A DNA stretch of 64,000 bases from CBDCMJ01 sp965224325 (lineage in GTDB: Bacteria > Chloroflexota > Dehalococcoidia > Lucifugimonadales > UBA3495). The position numbers and the translations under genes are program-made. Location of the stretch: the NCBI GenBank assembly GCA_965224325.1, contig CBDCYT010000007.1, positions 124,001-188,000 of the forward strand. Direction: 5' to 3'. The notes under the pieces were generated by a model, which saw nothing but the letters and a program-made list of their open reading frames with translations, did not search any database and was not told where the DNA came from. This document shows, one piece after another, positions 43,356 through 52,127 of this stretch. Every line of letters begins with the position of its first letter. The stretch's first letter is position 1.

Positions 43356-44909
43356 TTGGCAACTTGGGACATCAGATCCGTGAATGAACCGAGGGAGGAG
43401 CAACCCGGGGAGACATCAACCAAAAGGGCGCCTATCGCGAGTCTTAGAGCAAGCAAGTCCGCACCGCTGCGAGCTTGGCTGACCCTATTGGTGCTCCTCG
43501 TGGGGTGTACTGCCACCGTTCCTGCCACTCCCGGCGGGCCGCCGCCGGACTTCTCCCCGCTGCCTCCGGCTTCGGGAGACCAGCTGGCTCAATCACCTGA
43601 GGCGTACCCCACCTACACGCCGCTTCCTACCTATACCCCCCAACCGACCTTCACGCTCTTCCCAGTCAATATCCCTCCCCCATCGCCCGATACCTCGGGC
43701 CTAACCATCCTGGGAATACCACGTCAATTCGATGCCAAGGTAACCAAGATCATCGACGGAGACACCATTGAGGTACAAACTAGGGATGGCAACAAAGACG
43801 AGGTCCGCCTGTTGGCGGTGGATGCTCCGGAGGCTAACCGGCCGAACAAACCCAATCAATACGCAACAATCACTGACACAATCTGCCTGGACTATTGGGG
43901 ACTGATGGCCGCTCAGTTTTCCGCCAGCAGACTGGAGGGTCAATGGATAACGCTGATTCTAGACGCCGGCAGCGAAGATGACCTTGAGTTGGACAAATTA
44001 TTCTCCGCGGGAAGGTTGCTTGTATTCGCAGACTTGAACGGTGAAGACTTTAACGCCCTGCTGCTAGAGCGAGGCCTGGCAAGCCTGATTACCGATACTC
44101 CAAGCAGTCGGGACAAGCTGTATTTAGAACTCCAGCAGCAGGCTCAGACAAGCGCCACGGGTTTGTGGGGGTGTCAACAGGGTGAGGCCGACGCCGCGCC
44201 TGCGACTTCTGCGGCGCCAACGGCCAGTGCCGACCTCGCGCTGACGCCGGCAGCCCAGTCCATATTGGCGCCAGGGTCTAGAGTTACGCCCAAGGCGGCG
44301 CCTTCCTCAACTTCTGCGCCGACGGTCATGCCATTGTCGGTCCCTGCGCGTGTGCCGACACCCATTCCCCCGACGGCCACGCCACCGCCGATCCCTACGC
44401 CTACGCCGACACCCATTCCCCCCACGGCCACGCCAATACCGGTCCCTACGCGTGTGCCGACACCCATTCCCCCGACGGCAACGCCAACACCGGTCCCTAC
44501 GCCTACGCCGACACCCATTCCCCCGACGGCAACGCCAACACCGGTCCCTACGCCTACGCCAACACCGGTCCCTACGCCTATGCCAACTCCTATTCCCCCG
44601 ACGGCAACGCCAACACCGGTCCCTACGCCTATGCCAACTCCTGTTCCCCCGACGGCAACGCCAACACCGGTCCCTACACCCGTATCACCGCCTTCAACCG
44701 ACGAGAGTTGTACCGCAGGCCAGGTGGACGTAAATTCGGCTTCAGAGGAACAACTGGAACTAATCAAGCACATCGGGCCGGTACGGGCTGCTGAAATGGT
44801 CCAGCTGCGGCCCTTTGCCTCATTAGACGACCTGGTCCGCATCAAGGGCATCGCGGCAACGCGTCTGGCCGAAATCAAGAGCCAGGGCCTGGCATGCGTA
44901 GGCAGATAA
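43356..44909 (+). CDS. Lipoprotein thermonuclease fused to a helix-hairpin-helix domain
   Basis: Up to 517 residues. Signal region LRAWLTLLVLLVGC (lipobox cysteine near residue 51), then a Pro-rich spacer, a staphylococcal-nuclease domain (about 126-270) with VTKIIDGDTIEV, VRLLAVDAPEANRP and FNALLLERGLASL carrying the Asp/Arg/Glu catalytic set, a long Pro-Thr repeat linker (about 330-445) and a C-terminal ComEA-like HhH pair (about 450-515: DVNSASEEQLELIKHIGP and LVRIKGIAATRLAEIK). This should be a membrane-anchored extracellular nuclease that grips DNA, for nutrient use or uptake. The start is uncertain: TTG 43356 is weak, and GAGGGAGGAG lies inside the frame without a matching start codon. 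Confidence 0.85.
   Translation: MATWDIRSVNEPREEQPGETSTKRAPIASLRASKSAPLRAWLTLLVLLVGCTATVPATPGGPPPDFSPLPPASGDQLAQSPEAYPTYTPLPTYTPQPTFTLFPVNIPPPSPDTSGLTILGIPRQFDAKVTKIIDGDTIEVQTRDGNKDEVRLLAVDAPEANRPNKPNQYATITDTICLDYWGLMAAQFSASRLEGQWITLILDAGSEDDLELDKLFSAGRLLVFADLNGEDFNALLLERGLASLITDTPSSRDKLYLELQQQAQTSATGLWGCQQGEADAAPATSAAPTASADLALTPAAQSILAPGSRVTPKAAPSSTSAPTVMPLSVPARVPTPIPPTATPPPIPTPTPTPIPPTATPIPVPTRVPTPIPPTATPTPVPTPTPTPIPPTATPTPVPTPTPTPVPTPMPTPIPPTATPTPVPTPMPTPVPPTATPTPVPTPVSPPSTDESCTAGQVDVNSASEEQLELIKHIGPVRAAEMVQLRPFASLDDLVRIKGIAATRLAEIKSQGLACVGR
44349..44690 (+). repeat. Pro-Thr coding tandem repeats
   Basis: Imperfect tandem units of about 16-18 codons built around PTPIPPTATPTPVPTP, nearly identical at DNA level (CCGACGGCAACGCCAACACC recurs). 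Forms the linker between nuclease and HhH domains. The antisense frame is an open Gly-Val repeat, a shadow. Confidence 0.9.
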
Positions 44910-45169
44910 GCAACGTTTCAGTGTCTTTCCTGCCAGCGGGTATGCCATCACAGTCTCTTCAACCAGTGTTTCATTAAGCTGAAGACGACCGGAAGGCAGA
45001 AGACCGCCGGAAGCCGGAGTTTCACTCCATTACATCCAGTAAAGCCATCGGCAGCATGACACCAGGTCCAAGGTGGGCTTGGGTCAAAAGGGCGTGGCAA
45101 CCACCCACTGGCCGGCCTGCCGCGGAAGTGATATAAATCCCCCAGCAAGCAACCAGGGAGTCGTTAATC
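44910..45169. other. Intergenic region
   Basis: 260 bases; nothing recognised apart from the ribosome site of the next gene. Confidence 0.4.
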
Positions 45170-46108
45170 ATGAGAATAGGCCTCGGCATTCCCCAATTGG
45201 CCAACGGACCAGACTTTAGGGGTTTCATCCGGCGGGCCGAGCAACTGGGTTTCGAGTCGGTGCTGGTGGGAGACCACATCATATTGCCCAGCCAGGGCAC
45301 CCGGCAGTACCCCTACACCGCCGACGGCTCCTTCTCCCGTGCCGCCGACGATCCCTTCCTGGAAACGATGACATTGTTGGGATATCTGGCGGCTTGTTCA
45401 GAGACTATAAAGCTGGGAAGCACGGTGATCATACTGCCGTATCGCAACCCAGTGGTGCAGGCCAAGATGTTTGCCTCATTGGATGTGCTGAGCGATGGAC
45501 GCATGATCTGCGGCGTAGGTGTGGGCTGGTTGGAAAAAGAGTTCGACACCCTAGGGGCGCCCTACTCCGAGAGAGGTCCAATGAGCGACGAGTTTCTCCA
45601 GATTTTCAAAGCCCTATGGACCCAGCCTGAACCTGAGTTCTACGGACGCTATTATCAACTGGAGGGAATCACGTTTTATCCCAAGCCGGTGCAAAAGCCC
45701 CATATCCCCATATGGGTGGGCGGCCACACCCGTGCCGCTCTGCGCCGCACCGCTAAATACGGCGATTGCTGGCACACCACTCGCCAAACGCCGGAGTTTG
45801 TGGCGGACCACATACCTTATCTAAAGCAGCAGACTGAGCTGGCCGGCCGCGACCCTAATAGCGTGTCAGTTTCCCTGAAGCGAAGTCTCCACTTTACGGA
45901 CCTTGGAATCCCGGACGGAAGCTCGATACGGACCACCGGCGCCCTAACCGCCTCTACCGAGGAGATACTGGACGACCTTTACATCTGCCGCCAGGCTGGC
46001 ATAGACCAACTGACCTACGACTTTCGGGTTAAGAGCGTGGAGGACAATATTCGAGTCATGGAGCATCTGGCCGACCGGGTGTTGCCGGTGGCGCGAAGCT
46101 TGGGCTAA
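45170..46108 (+). CDS. Luciferase-like oxidoreductase, probable F420-dependent type
   Basis: 312 residues. LLM TIM barrel with IGLGIPQLANGPDFRGFIRR, LGFESVLVGDHI, TIKLGSTVIILPYRNPVVQAK and GRMICGVGVGWLEKEF, then IPIWVGGHTRAALRRTAKYGD. The G-x-G-V-G-W-L-E-K-E-F block is typical of F420-dependent LLM families (TIGR03619-like). Different subgroup from the LLM protein at 9478. GGGAG lies upstream of the ATG. Substrate unknown. Confidence 0.87.
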   Translation: MRIGLGIPQLANGPDFRGFIRRAEQLGFESVLVGDHIILPSQGTRQYPYTADGSFSRAADDPFLETMTLLGYLAACSETIKLGSTVIILPYRNPVVQAKMFASLDVLSDGRMICGVGVGWLEKEFDTLGAPYSERGPMSDEFLQIFKALWTQPEPEFYGRYYQLEGITFYPKPVQKPHIPIWVGGHTRAALRRTAKYGDCWHTTRQTPEFVADHIPYLKQQTELAGRDPNSVSVSLKRSLHFTDLGIPDGSSIRTTGALTASTEEILDDLYICRQAGIDQLTYDFRVKSVEDNIRVMEHLADRVLPVARSLG

Positions 46109-46127
46109 TCCCGGCGCTTACAAGCGC

Positions 46128-46634
46128 TTACAACCCGCTGTCTTTAAACCGCTGAGCCCGGACCGCCAGCTCACGCGCCGTATGTTGCATCGCTTCGATC
46201 TGCTGGGGCGTTACCTGGCGTTTTACGATCCCGGGTACTCCGGTGACGAATGACCGCTCCGGGACGTCTGAGCCGGAGAGGACCACCGAGTTGGCGGCAA
46301 CAAGACACCGGGGTCCCAGCACCACCTGGGGCAGCACGGTGGAATTATTGCCCAACAGGGAACCCTCTCCTATTTTTTCGCAGTGCACCACCACGCAGTG
46401 GCCGATGCTGACGTGGTCTTCTATCACCATCCCGTCTCCGTGGACCACCGAGCCCTCTTGCACGTTCACGTAGTCACCGATTACTATCGCGTTGGTTCCG
46501 TCACCCCGAATGGTTACGCCGGGCCAGATACTGCAATTATCCCCGATTTCCACGTTTCCTACTACATAGGCGAACTCGCTAACCCAGGCAGTGTCGGCTA
46601 CCTTGGGAGTCTTGTCACCCAGTGTCCTGATCAA
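46128..46634 (-). CDS. Gamma-class carbonic anhydrase family protein
   Basis: 168 residues from a TTG at 46634, chosen because GGAGG lies six bases upstream and because family similarity begins at IRTLGDKTPKV; the open frame extends to 46841 without similarity. Left-handed beta-helix hexapeptides: AYVVGNVEIGDNCSIWPGVTIRGD (in two runs), YVNVQEGSVVHGD and HVSIGHCVVVHCEKIGEGS. The three metal histidines of gamma-CA appear in VVHGD and IGHCVVVH. Likely a zinc or iron hexapeptide enzyme interconverting CO2 and bicarbonate, though many homologues are untested. Convergent with the LLM gene. Confidence 0.88.
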   Translation of the reverse strand: MIRTLGDKTPKVADTAWVSEFAYVVGNVEIGDNCSIWPGVTIRGDGTNAIVIGDYVNVQEGSVVHGDGMVIEDHVSIGHCVVVHCEKIGEGSLLGNNSTVLPQVVLGPRCLVAANSVVLSGSDVPERSFVTGVPGIVKRQVTPQQIEAMQHTARELAVRAQRFKDSGL

Positions 46635-46953
46635 ATCGAACCTCCAGAATGCAACACTGTTGCGGTTGTTGTGGCCAAGCGTTTTGGGCCATCCAGTCCA
46701 CCCTGCTCTAATGGGCGTGAGGGACCGGTGACGTTGGGATTGACAGCCGGTCTTGGCGGAAATATGCTCTTGCCTGCCGAATTTCGACGTGCATCGATTA
46801 TACCTGATTGGCTGGTCAATGCAGTCCTGAAATTCTCCCATCTAGCCCGGAATCCCCCGCGGGACCCTGCGGAGATCGAGTCGAACTAGAGGGGGGCGCA
46901 GCCCATTGGTGAGTCCTTTGAGTGGGAAACCGTGGGTTGACGCGGCGGACCGT

Positions 46954-47463
46954 CTAACGGGACGTTTGCTGAAGGGAGCGCATTGACCGCCTGGCGGCTA
47001 GGTCCAACTCCTTGTCGATGATAGCCCGCCGTTTATCGTACTGGCGCTTGCCCCGGGCCAAGGCTAACTCCACCTTGGCCACGTGATTCTTGATATACAT
47101 TCGCAAAGCAACTATGGTCAAGCGTTTCTCGGCCACAAGGCTGGTCAACTCGGCGATCTCCTTTCGGTGCAACAGAATCTTCCTCGAGCGTTTGGGCTCG
47201 TGGTTGTATATGTTGGCCGGGCCATAGGCCCCAATGTGGGCGTTCATCAGCCAGAGCTCGCCATCAAGGGGCCTGGCATACGATTCTCGCAGGTCCACTT
47301 TCCCGTCCCTAACAGACTTGATTTCAGTGCCGGTAAGGACCAGGCCGCCTTCATAGCGGTCGAGGATTTCGTAGTCAAAGAACGCCCGCCTATTACTGGC
47401 GACGACTTTTTGGTCGGATTTCGGCCCGGATTCTTGGGACCCGGATGCTTTCTTTCTTGACAT
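46954..47463 (-). CDS. smpB: SsrA-binding protein
   Basis: 169 residues. SmpB carries tmRNA into stalled ribosomes. Signature NRRAFFDYEILDRYEGGLVL, TGTEIKSVRDGKVDLRESYA and KRLTIVALRMYIKN, with a basic C-terminal tail ARGKRQYDKRRAI. The ATG has GGGGAG, which lies in the end of the S41 protease gene just three bases upstream, so the two are cotranscribed. The tmRNA gene ssrA is not seen next to it. Confidence 0.96.
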   Translation of the reverse strand: MSRKKASGSQESGPKSDQKVVASNRRAFFDYEILDRYEGGLVLTGTEIKSVRDGKVDLRESYARPLDGELWLMNAHIGAYGPANIYNHEPKRSRKILLHRKEIAELTSLVAEKRLTIVALRMYIKNHVAKVELALARGKRQYDKRRAIIDKELDLAARRSMRSLQQTSR

Positions 47464-47466
47464 AAG

Positions 47467-48735
47467 CTAGCTCCCCGAAGCTATCTGTTCCTCTAGGACC
47501 TCAATAGCCCGGTCCAGTTGGAAGTCCTCGTCCTCATCCTCCGACGCCTCCAGCACAATGCCGGGCACAATGCCCTCTCCTTCGATCTGAACGCCGCTGG
47601 GAGTGAACCACCGGGCGATAGTGAAATTAACTCCAGAGCCGTCGCTGAGACGCCATAGATTATTGACGCTCCCTTTACCGAACGTCATAGTGCCGATGAC
47701 CGGGGCGCGGTCATTGTCGATTATCGCCCCGGCCAATACCTCGCTGGCGCTGGCGCTGAACTCGTTAACCAGCACCACCATGGGAATATCCGTGGCTTTG
47801 CCGCCTTTCTTAACCCCCCAATCGGTCCGCCGGCCGCTGGCGTCGATCTGATACAGCACCAGACCATCGTCTATGAATTGGCTGGTCACATCAATAACGG
47901 AGGAGAGGAGACCACCGGGATTGTTCCGCAAGTCCAGGATAAGACCCAAGCCTTGAGACCGCCGGAATCTCTCGAGGGCCTTCTCTATCTCATCGTTGGT
48001 CGTACCCGAAAAGGTGAACACCCTCAGATGGCCGATGCGGCCCACGAGCATGAGCAGTCTGACACTTTCCAGGGGTATGACGCCGCGGACGATGGTGATC
48101 TGCACGGGTTCACTTTCGTTCCGGTGCAAGACCAGGAGATTTACCGGCGTGCCCTTTTCGCCACGGATTTTCCTTACTGCGTCGGTCAGGCTAATACCCC
48201 GGGTGCTCTCGCCTTCGATCTCCAGAATTATATCGCCAGGGCGAATCCCTGCCATCTCCGCCGGAGTATCGGGCATAGGAGCGATGATGGTGATTCTTCC
48301 GTCGCGTAGGCCGACTTCGGCCCCAATGCCCTCGAAGAACCCCCGAATATCTTGAGAGTCTATGTTGTACTGGTCCGGGGTAAGATAGGAGGCGTAGGGG
48401 TCTTCCAACGCCTGTAACATCCCGCGAATGGCCCCGTCGCTGACTTCATCGGCGTCAAGGTTACCGCCGTCAATGTGCTCCCGTTGCAGCAACTGCCAGA
48501 CCTCCGCCATACGCTGGAAGCCGGCGGGCAGGCCTTCTATAGGAGGACCGGCTATAGGGGGACCGGCGGCCGCGACGTTCGCCGGGGCGCCGACGGTAGA
48601 TGGCGGCCCCGCAATAGGGGAACTGGAGCCCGAGCCGCCACCGGGGCTGCTTCCTCCGCAAGCGGCAGCCATCAGCAAGGCAGCTATGGAGAGCAGGACT
48701 ACGGGAAGGGCCCAACGGGCTCGAACTCCGGCCAA
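47467..48735 (-). CDS. C-terminal processing protease (S41 family), lipoprotein
   Basis: 422 residues from a TTG with AGGAG ten bases upstream. Lipoprotein signal with LLMAAAC (Cys26), a low-complexity linker repeating AGPPI-type motifs, then the CtpA core: PDZ (MAGIRPGDIILEIEGEST), EKGTPVNLLVLHR, LGLILDLRNNPGGLL and the Ser-Lys dyad in EFSASASEVLAGAI and MTFGKGSVN. It cleaves proteins near the C-terminus outside the membrane. Linked to smpB, which is involved in C-terminal tagging; a functional link is speculative. Confidence 0.92.
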   Translation of the reverse strand: MAGVRARWALPVVLLSIAALLMAAACGGSSPGGGSGSSSPIAGPPSTVGAPANVAAAGPPIAGPPIEGLPAGFQRMAEVWQLLQREHIDGGNLDADEVSDGAIRGMLQALEDPYASYLTPDQYNIDSQDIRGFFEGIGAEVGLRDGRITIIAPMPDTPAEMAGIRPGDIILEIEGESTRGISLTDAVRKIRGEKGTPVNLLVLHRNESEPVQITIVRGVIPLESVRLLMLVGRIGHLRVFTFSGTTNDEIEKALERFRRSQGLGLILDLRNNPGGLLSSVIDVTSQFIDDGLVLYQIDASGRRTDWGVKKGGKATDIPMVVLVNEFSASASEVLAGAIIDNDRAPVIGTMTFGKGSVNNLWRLSDGSGVNFTIARWFTPSGVQIEGEGIVPGIVLEASEDEDEDFQLDRAIEVLEEQIASGS

Positions 48736-49250
48736 AGGGCTGGACTCCTGGTGAAGAGGATACGCTGGCAGGCGAGGTGGCTGCTGTCATCGGCTGCTGT
48801 CATCGGCTGCTGCCATCGATTGTAACATAGGCCGCAGCCACCCTCGTGCTGCGGGGCAGGTTCTGCCATCTACCGCAACGAATTCGTGAAACTTTGGTCG
48901 AATCGTCCGGGGAGCCACAGGGAGTCATTTGAAATGCCCCGGCGCATTTCGCCTGGCGCCATGGGTAGACGTTTGCCGGCGTTGACCCATTGGGACGTTC
49001 ATGTGTCTGTTCAGACTTGAGGAGATCCGAGTATCCGACGGTCGGAGATCAGAGATTTAATCTCTGCCGTTGACGCCCAGGCAGACGATTATCAAAGGGC
49101 TTTAAGGCGGTTTTCGGCGGCTTTCGGCGAATTGGACTCACGAGCTCTGAACAGTTACGGCGTTCATACCTGGCGTTGACATTGGCGAGGGCCTGCTGCT
49201 ACGATTCCGGCTCACGTATAGACAATACACTGTCTTCTGGAGGCTAAAAT
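48736..49250. other. Intergenic region with dispersed element
   Basis: 515 bases between divergent genes. Starts with a GGCTGCTGTCATC tandem repeat (about 48779-48808) and holds copy 2 of the dispersed element (49050-49161). Confidence 0.5.
49050..49161 (+). repeat. Dispersed intergenic element, copy 2
   Basis: Longest copy. Begins with the near-palindrome AGAGATTTAATCTCT, then GCCGTTGACGCC, a variable middle, the shared 17-mer TTTCGGCGAATTGGACT (49122-49138) and CTGAACAGTTACGGCG. Related to 9187-9280 and 42940-43040. Confidence 0.78.
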
Positions 49251-50663
49251 TTGCCGGGAATCGCTGCCTTTGGGGGTTACGTTCCACGCTACCGTCTGGG
49301 GGCGAACACATCGGGTTGGAATTCGTCACAAGAGAGGACCGTAGCCAACTTTGACGAGGACAGCGTGACCATGGCCGTGGCGGCGGGATTGGATTGCCTG
49401 CGCGGTCAAGACCGCCTATCCGTTGATGGCTTGATCTTTGCGACCACGACCCCTCCCTATGCCGAGAAGCAATGCGCCGCGATCATCGCGGCTGCGTTGG
49501 ACCTGAGGAGGGACATTTTCTCCGCCGACATCACGGATGTATTGCGAGCCGGCACCACCGGTCTGAAAACAGCTTTAGACTCCGTCGCAGCTGGATCAGC
49601 GGGCAAAGTGCTAGTCATAGCCAGCGATAACCGGCGGGGACCGCCTCGTGGTGACACAGAACGCAATCTAGGCGACGGCTCTGCTGCCCTACTGGTGTCT
49701 CAGGACGCCGTAATAGCCAGCCTAGAAGGCTCTCTTTCCATAACCGAAAACCTGATTGACTCTTGGCGCTCGGTTGGGGACCCTTTCGTGCGCTCCTGGG
49801 AGGACCGGTTCGCCACGGAAGAAGGGTTGGAGCGCATCCTGGGTGAAGCCATCTCCCGTTTTTTCCAGCAACAGGGGATCGGGGCCGAAGACGTAAGCAA
49901 GATTGCATTATATGCGCCGGACGGCCGCCGTCACGGGCAGCTTGCCCGGGAAGCCGGGTTTGCCCCGGAGCAAGTCCAGGACCCGCTTTTTGGCAAGCTA
50001 GGGAACACAGGCGCCGCGTTCCCGCTTATGCTGTTAGTCACGGCCTTGGAATCGGCCCGCCCGGGCCAGTTGCTGCTAACGGTGTCTTATGGGGACGGTA
50101 GCGACGTGCTGGGCTTTAGGACCACTGAGGCCATATCGGCGGTGACTCCCCGCCGGGGAGTCACCGGATACCTGGAGAATAAAACGCAATTGGACAGCTA
50201 CGAGACCTACGCAGGATGGAGGGACGTTTGGGTAACCGACGCTTCCTCGCGGAGGCCGGCTCCTAACCCGCCTTCGGTTACCGCCCTGTGGAGGGAGACG
50301 GACAAAAACCTCAAGCTCTACGGAGCAACGTGCAATCAGTGCGGCTACGTGCAGTATCCGGCGCAGCGGGTCTGCGTCAATTGCAAGACTCTCGACGACT
50401 CCACGCCGGTCCGTCTCAGCGACCGCGCCGGCGCCGTTTTTACCTACTCCATGGACTATCTTGCCGCCACCGCCGATACGCCGCTGGTTATTGCCGTGGT
50501 GGACTTTGAGGGCGGCGGCCGCGTGCTGTGCATGCTGACCGACCGGGAGTTGGATGAAGTAAGGGTGGGGATGCCTGTGGAGATGAGCTTTCGCAAGCTC
50601 CGTGTGGTGAATGGTGTTCACAATTATTATTGGAAGGCTGTGCCCCAGCGTTGTCGTAGTTGA
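49251..50663 (+). CDS. HMG-CoA synthase-like protein fused to a DUF35 Zn-ribbon/OB domain
   Basis: 470 residues from a TTG with GGAGG upstream. Residues 1-320 show a thiolase-fold HMG-CoA synthase/KAS III layout (GIAAFGGYVPRYRLGAN, AVAAGLDCLRGQ, LGDGSAALLVSQ, FGKLGNTGAAFPLMLL). Residues about 350-460 are a DUF35 domain: zinc ribbon CNQCGYVQYPAQRVCVNC and an OB fold with GAVFTYSMDYLA. The place of the HMGS catalytic cysteine reads DVLRAGTTGLKTAL, without Cys, so condensation by the normal route is unlikely. Fusion with DUF35 and an adjoining thiolase recall thiolase/HMGS/DUF35 complexes of archaea and the DUF35-dependent aldolases of steroid side-chain degradation. Confidence 0.85.
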   Translation: MPGIAAFGGYVPRYRLGANTSGWNSSQERTVANFDEDSVTMAVAAGLDCLRGQDRLSVDGLIFATTTPPYAEKQCAAIIAAALDLRRDIFSADITDVLRAGTTGLKTALDSVAAGSAGKVLVIASDNRRGPPRGDTERNLGDGSAALLVSQDAVIASLEGSLSITENLIDSWRSVGDPFVRSWEDRFATEEGLERILGEAISRFFQQQGIGAEDVSKIALYAPDGRRHGQLAREAGFAPEQVQDPLFGKLGNTGAAFPLMLLVTALESARPGQLLLTVSYGDGSDVLGFRTTEAISAVTPRRGVTGYLENKTQLDSYETYAGWRDVWVTDASSRRPAPNPPSVTALWRETDKNLKLYGATCNQCGYVQYPAQRVCVNCKTLDDSTPVRLSDRAGAVFTYSMDYLAATADTPLVIAVVDFEGGGRVLCMLTDRELDEVRVGMPVEMSFRKLRVVNGVHNYYWKAVPQRCRS

Positions 50664-50954
50664 CCTCGGCGTATCCAATCCCGGGATATGCCGGTATATT
50701 TGCACAGTTAGGTTGACGGAAGTCATGCCGCGGGAATTACCTGTTGAAATAAGCGCCCCTGGGCGGGTTTGGACGCACTCATGGAAACGGGAGTGGACCC
50801 CGTGCCGCCTGCCCAATCTGGGACATTGCAATCTCCTCTCTGGGTCTCGCACTCACTGGCGGCAGCGTCCCTTAGTTACGCGGCAGCGACCCTTAGTTAG
50901 ACACGGTTAACTAAACGGAGATTCCGCCAAACAATTTGGCGGCGGAGGAACTCG

Positions 50955-52127
50955 ATGGCTGGCATCAAAGATAGAGTGGCGATAATCGGCATGGGATGCA
51001 CCAAGTTTGGGGAACGGTGGGACGCCAGTTCCGCTGACCTCATGGTGGAGGCGGCCCACGAAGCCTTCGACGACGCCGGTATCGAGGCCAAGGACGTCCA
51101 AGCCGCATGGCTGGGGACCGTTAGTTCCTTTCGGACCGGACAGCCTCTCGCCGAAGCCTTGAAGCTGGACTACATCCCCATATCTCGGGTTGAGAACGCC
51201 TGCGCCACTGCCACCGACGCTTTCAGGAACGCCTGCTACGCCGTGGCTGCCGGTGTCTACGATATAGTGCTGGCGCTGGGTGTGGAGAAGCTGAAAGACT
51301 CGGGGTTTTCCGGACTGGCCATCCCCGACGCCCCAGGGTCGGACGTAACGCCGCCAACGCCGCCGCCATCCCAGTTCGCCATGGCGGCCACTCGCTATTT
51401 TCACGAGTACGGCATTCCCTACGAGCAGGGCAAGCGGACCTTGGCCCAGATTGCCAGCAAAAACCACCACAACGGGACCCTTAGCCCCAAGGCCCATTTC
51501 CAGCGGGAAGTCAGCGCCGAGCAGGTAATGAACGCCCCGATGGTGGCTTGGCCCCTGGGGCTGTTCGATTGTTGTGGGGTTAGCGACGGGGCCGCCGCCG
51601 CGATAATTACTACCCCGGAAATCGCCCGCACCTTCCGGGACGATTACGTGCTGGTCAAGGGCTTGGGGCTGGCTGTGGGCGCCTTCGGCATTTTGCGCAA
51701 TGACTGGGACTTCGTTCACTTTCCCGAGACTATCCGGGCTGCCCAAGCGTCCTATCAGGAAGCCGGGATTAGCAATCCCCGCGAGGAACTGGACATGGCC
51801 ATGGTCCATGACTGCTTCACCATCACCGAGCTAATCATCTACGAAGACCTGGGGTTCAGTCCTCGGGGACGGGCCAGTGAAGACGTGGAGGCGGGCTCCT
51901 TCTCTATGGAGGGAGACCTGCCGGTCAACACTGACGGGGGATTGAAGTGCTTCGGCCATCCCATCGGCGCCAGCGGCATCCGTATGATCTACGAAGTATA
52001 CAAGCAGCTTCAGGAAAAGGCTGGGCCCCGGCAGATAAAAAACCCGGGCCTGGGGCTCACTCATAACTTGGGAGGCCGGCCCGGCTCCTTCACCTGCTCA
52101 GTGGCCATATTCGGCTCTCGAGACTGA
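50955..52127 (+). CDS. SCP2-type thiolase
   Basis: 390 residues. Thiolase fold with VAIIGMGCTKFGERWD, the acyl-carrying cysteine candidate Cys83 in VENACATATDAF, GGLKCFGHPIGASG with the active histidine, and HNLGGRPGSFTCSVAIFG at the end. This subfamily (SCP2-like/Ltp2-like) either cleaves 3-oxoacyl-CoA or, with a DUF35 partner, performs retro-aldol cleavage. AGGAG-type site GGCGGAGGAACTCG precedes the ATG. It lies 291 bases after the HMGS-DUF35 fusion gene, its probable partner. Confidence 0.9.
   Translation: MAGIKDRVAIIGMGCTKFGERWDASSADLMVEAAHEAFDDAGIEAKDVQAAWLGTVSSFRTGQPLAEALKLDYIPISRVENACATATDAFRNACYAVAAGVYDIVLALGVEKLKDSGFSGLAIPDAPGSDVTPPTPPPSQFAMAATRYFHEYGIPYEQGKRTLAQIASKNHHNGTLSPKAHFQREVSAEQVMNAPMVAWPLGLFDCCGVSDGAAAAIITTPEIARTFRDDYVLVKGLGLAVGAFGILRNDWDFVHFPETIRAAQASYQEAGISNPREELDMAMVHDCFTITELIIYEDLGFSPRGRASEDVEAGSFSMEGDLPVNTDGGLKCFGHPIGASGIRMIYEVYKQLQEKAGPRQIKNPGLGLTHNLGGRPGSFTCSVAIFGSRD

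Noticed and set aside
44174..44878. Open minus-strand frame of Gly-Val repeats
   Set aside because: It is the antisense image of the Pro-Thr linker of the nuclease gene; low-complexity coding DNA often opens the opposite frame.
46635..46841. N-terminal extension of the gamma-carbonic anhydrase
   Set aside because: No similarity in the extension; TTG at 46634 has a well-placed GGAGG and gives the normal family length.
50076..50852. 258-codon minus-strand frame inside the HMGS-DUF35 gene
   Set aside because: Shadow of a real gene, without family character or ribosome site.
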